Of a stretch of 48,438 bases of DNA, positions 46,543 through 48,438 are shown piece by piece. The stretch is from the NCBI GenBank assembly GCA_022361175.1, contig JAKSBN010000289.1, positions 1-48,438 of the forward strand. Direction: 5' to 3'. Each line of letters opens with the position of its first letter. Position 1 is the first letter of the stretch. The notes below the pieces were generated by a model. The model made no database searches, was not told the DNA's origin, and saw only the letters and a list, made by a program, of their open reading frames with translations. Made by a program: the position numbers and the translations under genes. Origin of the DNA: Pseudomonadota bacterium. GTDB taxonomy: Bacteria; Myxococcota_A; UBA9160; UBA4427.

Positions 46543-47739
46543 ATGAGCAGGAAGGTGTACGTGGTCGGCGTCGGCATGACCAAGTTCGAGAAGCCGGGTT
46601 CCAAGGAATGGGACTACCCGGACATGGCCAAGGAGGCCGGGACCAAGGCGCTGGAAGACGCCGGCATCCCCTATGACGCCGTGGAGCAGGCCGCCGTCGG
46701 CTACTGCTACGGCGATTCCACCTGCGGCGAGCGCGCCATCTACGAGATCGGCCTTTCCGGCATTCCCATCTACAACGTCAACAACAACTGCTCGACCGGC
46801 TCGACGGCGCTCTTCATGGCCAAGCAGTTCGTCGAGGGCGGGCTGGCCGAGTGCACCATGGCACTGGGCTTCGAGAAGATGGAGAAGGGCTCGCTGGGGG
46901 TGAAGTACACGGACCGCACGAATCCCATGGACAAGCACTTCAAGCTGATGGTCGAACTGCGCGGCTTCGCCCAGGCTCCGCCGGCCCCGCAGATGTTCGG
47001 CAACGCGGGTCGCGAGCACATGGAGAAGTACGGCACGACCGCGGAGCAGTTCGCCAAGATCGGCTGGAAGAACCACAAGCACTCGGTCAACAACCCCTAC
47101 TCTCAGTTCCAGGACGAGTACAGCCTGGAGGACGTGCTGGGCGCGCCCATGGTGTACGAGCCGCTCACCAAGCTGCAGTGCTGCCCCACGTCCGACGGCG
47201 CCGGCGCAGCCATCCTGGCCAGCGAGGACTTCGTCAAGAAGCACGGGCTCGAGGCCAAGGCGATCGAGGTGGCCGGTCAGGCCATGACCACCGACATGCC
47301 GAGCAGCTTCGATGACAAGAGCTGCATCAAGATGGTCGGCGCGGATATGACGCGGAAGGCCGCCCAGAAGGTCTACGAACAGTCGGGCCTCGGTCCGGAG
47401 AACGTCGACGTGGTCGAACTGCACGACTGTTTCAGCTGCAACGAGCTGATCACGTACGAGGGCCTCGGCCTGTGTCCCGAGGGCAAGGGCGGCCAGTTCG
47501 TCGACTCCGGCGCCAACACCTACGGCGGCCAGGTCGTGGTGAACCCTTCCGGAGGCCTGATCTCCAAGGGGCACCCGCTGGGCGCCACGGGCCTGGCCCA
47601 GTGTGCGGAGCTCAACTGGCAGCTTCGCGGCCAAGCCGACGCCCGCCAGGTGGAGGGGGCCAAGGTCGCTCTCCAGCACAACCTGGGCCTGGGCGGCGCC
47701 GCGGTCGTGACGCTCTACCGCAAGCCCGAGTTCAACTAA
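46543..47739 (+). CDS. SCP2-type thiolase / lipid-transfer protein
   Basis: This 398-residue thiolase-fold protein has the nucleophilic Cys83 in [20 protein letters not shown] (catalytic His region) and the terminal [14 protein letters not shown] with the second catalytic His. This belongs to the SCP2-thiolase/nonspecific lipid-transfer group, which lacks the usual biosynthetic C-terminal Cys motif. Members cleave or carry 3-ketoacyl-CoAs (sterol side-chain or branched acids) in other bacteria. It is preceded by AGGTGAAGATCC and two palindromes and followed by a strong terminator, so it is probably monocistronic. Confidence 0.92.
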   Translation: MSRKVYVVGVGMTKFEKPGSKEWDYPDMAKEAGTKALEDAGIPYDAVEQAAVGYCYGDSTCGERAIYEIGLSGIPIYNVNNNCSTGSTALFMAKQFVEGGLAECTMALGFEKMEKGSLGVKYTDRTNPMDKHFKLMVELRGFAQAPPAPQMFGNAGREHMEKYGTTAEQFAKIGWKNHKHSVNNPYSQFQDEYSLEDVLGAPMVYEPLTKLQCCPTSDGAGAAILASEDFVKKHGLEAKAIEVAGQAMTTDMPSSFDDKSCIKMVGADMTRKAAQKVYEQSGLGPENVDVVELHDCFSCNELITYEGLGLCPEGKGGQFVDSGANTYGGQVVVNPSGGLISKGHPLGATGLAQCAELNWQLRGQADARQVEGAKVALQHNLGLGGAAVVTLYRKPEFN

Positions 47740-47753
47740 TCCCGAAACTGCCG

Positions 47754-47788
47754 AACGGGCCTCGGAGGCATGGCTTCCGAGGCCCGTT
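47754..47788 (+). terminator. Terminator hairpin after the thiolase
   Basis: AACGGGCCTCGGAGGC pairs with GCTTCCGAGGCCCGTT (16 positions, one G-T pair) around the ATG loop, 14 bases after the thiolase stop, and is followed by TTTC. The U run is short, but stem length and position fit an intrinsic terminator. Confidence 0.75.
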
Positions 47789-47838
47789 TCGCATCCGCCC
47801 GAGGCCGCGGGTAGAATGAGCGCCGTCTTGGGGGGAAC

Positions 47839-48438
47839 GTGAGCGGCGACGAAGCGGACCGAGGGGCGGGCAGTCTGTCCCCGCTCCAGAAGGCCGTGTT
47901 CGGCCTGGGCGATCACACCGTGGGGGCGGTGCTTTCAGCGCTGTCGCTGATCTACGCCTTCTACCTCCCGGTGTACGCCGGGCTGCGGCCCGAGCTGGCG
48001 AGCCTGGTCGTCTGGATCCCCCGGCTCATCGACGCCGTCACCGATCCACTCATGGGGCGAATCTCCGACCGCACCACTTGGCAGGCCGGACGGCGACGGC
48101 CCTACTTCCTTCTGGGCGCCATCCCCTTCGGCGTCTTCTTCGCCCTGCTCTGGTTTACGCCCTTCGAGTCCCAAGCCGCCAAGTTCATCTACCACATCAG
48201 CATGTACATCGGCGTCAGCCTCTCGATGACGGTGCTGTCCGTGCCCTACCTGGCGCTGCTGCCCGAGATGGCCCGTGACTACGACGAGCGGACGTCTCTC
48301 AACACGTACCGCTCCGCTGCCGCCGTCCTCGGAACGTTCGTGGCGGTGGCCATGCAGTACGTGGCCCCGTCGCTGGGAGAGGGATCCCGGGGCTACGTGA
48401 TCGCGGGCTGCTTCCTCGCGATCTGGCTCACGGTCCCG
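47839..48438 (+). CDS. Sugar:cation symporter, GPH/MelB type (3' partial)
   Basis: The first 200 residues of a membrane transporter are present; the frame is open to the window end. The start is GTG 47839 behind GGGGGAAC. GPH-family features are visible: QKAVFGLGDHTVGAVLSALS at the N-terminus, IPRLIDAVTDPLMGRISDRT with the family's conserved Asp in the D-P-L-M-G-x-x-S-D signature, GRRRPYFLLGAIPFG and SVPYLALLPEM. The substrate is a sugar or glycoside moved with H+ or Na+; it cannot be specified. Confidence 0.88.
   Translation, partial: MSGDEADRGAGSLSPLQKAVFGLGDHTVGAVLSALSLIYAFYLPVYAGLRPELASLVVWIPRLIDAVTDPLMGRISDRTTWQAGRRRPYFLLGAIPFGVFFALLWFTPFESQAAKFIYHISMYIGVSLSMTVLSVPYLALLPEMARDYDERTSLNTYRSAAAVLGTFVAVAMQYVAPSLGEGSRGYVIAGCFLAIWLTVP

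Noticed and set aside
1..48438. Prophage, transposon, CRISPR or tRNA/rRNA
   Set aside because: No repeat-spacer pattern, no integrase or transposase, and no recognisable tRNA or rRNA sequence found by eye.

Overview
The window is GC-rich, gene-dense bacterial chromosome of Gram-negative type. The envelope logic comes from an LptF/LptG-type permease, two RND systems, lipoproteins with lipoboxes and a LolA-like protein. GTG and TTG starts are common, many genes overlap by 4 bp, and acyl-CoA, TetR, PilZ and MshEN-type genes are present. This would fit a Myxococcota/Binatota-like lineage (former Deltaproteobacteria), but that placement is an inference and is weak. I see no rRNA, tRNA, CRISPR array, transposase or phage gene, and no gene-free stretch longer than 300 bases.

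Layout. 1-4.3 kb: the end of a TPR protein, a small lipoprotein, a small membrane protein, a two-gene operon of probable cyclic-di-GMP receptors (tandem MshEN-like repeats plus PilZ), a TetR regulator divergent from an XRE-cupin regulator, and a membrane-anchored coiled-coil protein. 4.3-12.1 kb: fumarase C, a methyltransferase-like protein, a lipoprotein, an SGNH-like protein with a GIY-YIG protein, an RRM RNA-binding protein flanked by RNA hairpins, a DUF5658-like membrane protein, a glutaredoxin and an aldonolactone-oxidase-type flavoprotein. 12.2-17.5 kb: a TetR / membrane-fusion / RND pump operon behind a 22-bp palindromic operator. 17.4-20.8 kb: a 1133-residue exported protein with kinase-like motifs and no family I recognise. 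21.1-27.7 kb: a LolA-like / MmpL-like RND pair, an acyl-CoA dehydrogenase, and a natural LptF-LptG fusion.

28.0-36.3 kb is the most coherent accessory block. It holds two stand-alone nucleotidyltransferases, two CDP-alcohol phosphatidyltransferases that each carry an extra degenerate N-terminal domain, a metallophosphoesterase, an exported protein, a diacylglycerol-kinase-like lipid kinase and a Tam41-like nucleotidyltransferase. Together they look like a phospholipid head-group pathway: lipid kinase makes phosphatidate, Tam41-like enzyme makes CDP-diacylglycerol or the small NTases make CDP-polar heads, the two membrane transferases make the phosphodiester, and the phosphoesterase may trim a phosphate. 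The product is unknown.

36.5-48.4 kb: a 7-TM protein, a desaturase, a CPBP protease with a large N-terminal region, a radical-SAM/glycosyltransferase pair convergent with a three-domain methyltransferase, two SDR enzymes around a SelW-like Rdx protein, a HIT protein, an SCP2-type thiolase behind two palindromes, and the start of a sugar-cation symporter. Several convergent gene pairs share a palindromic CTAG that gives both genes their TAG stop.
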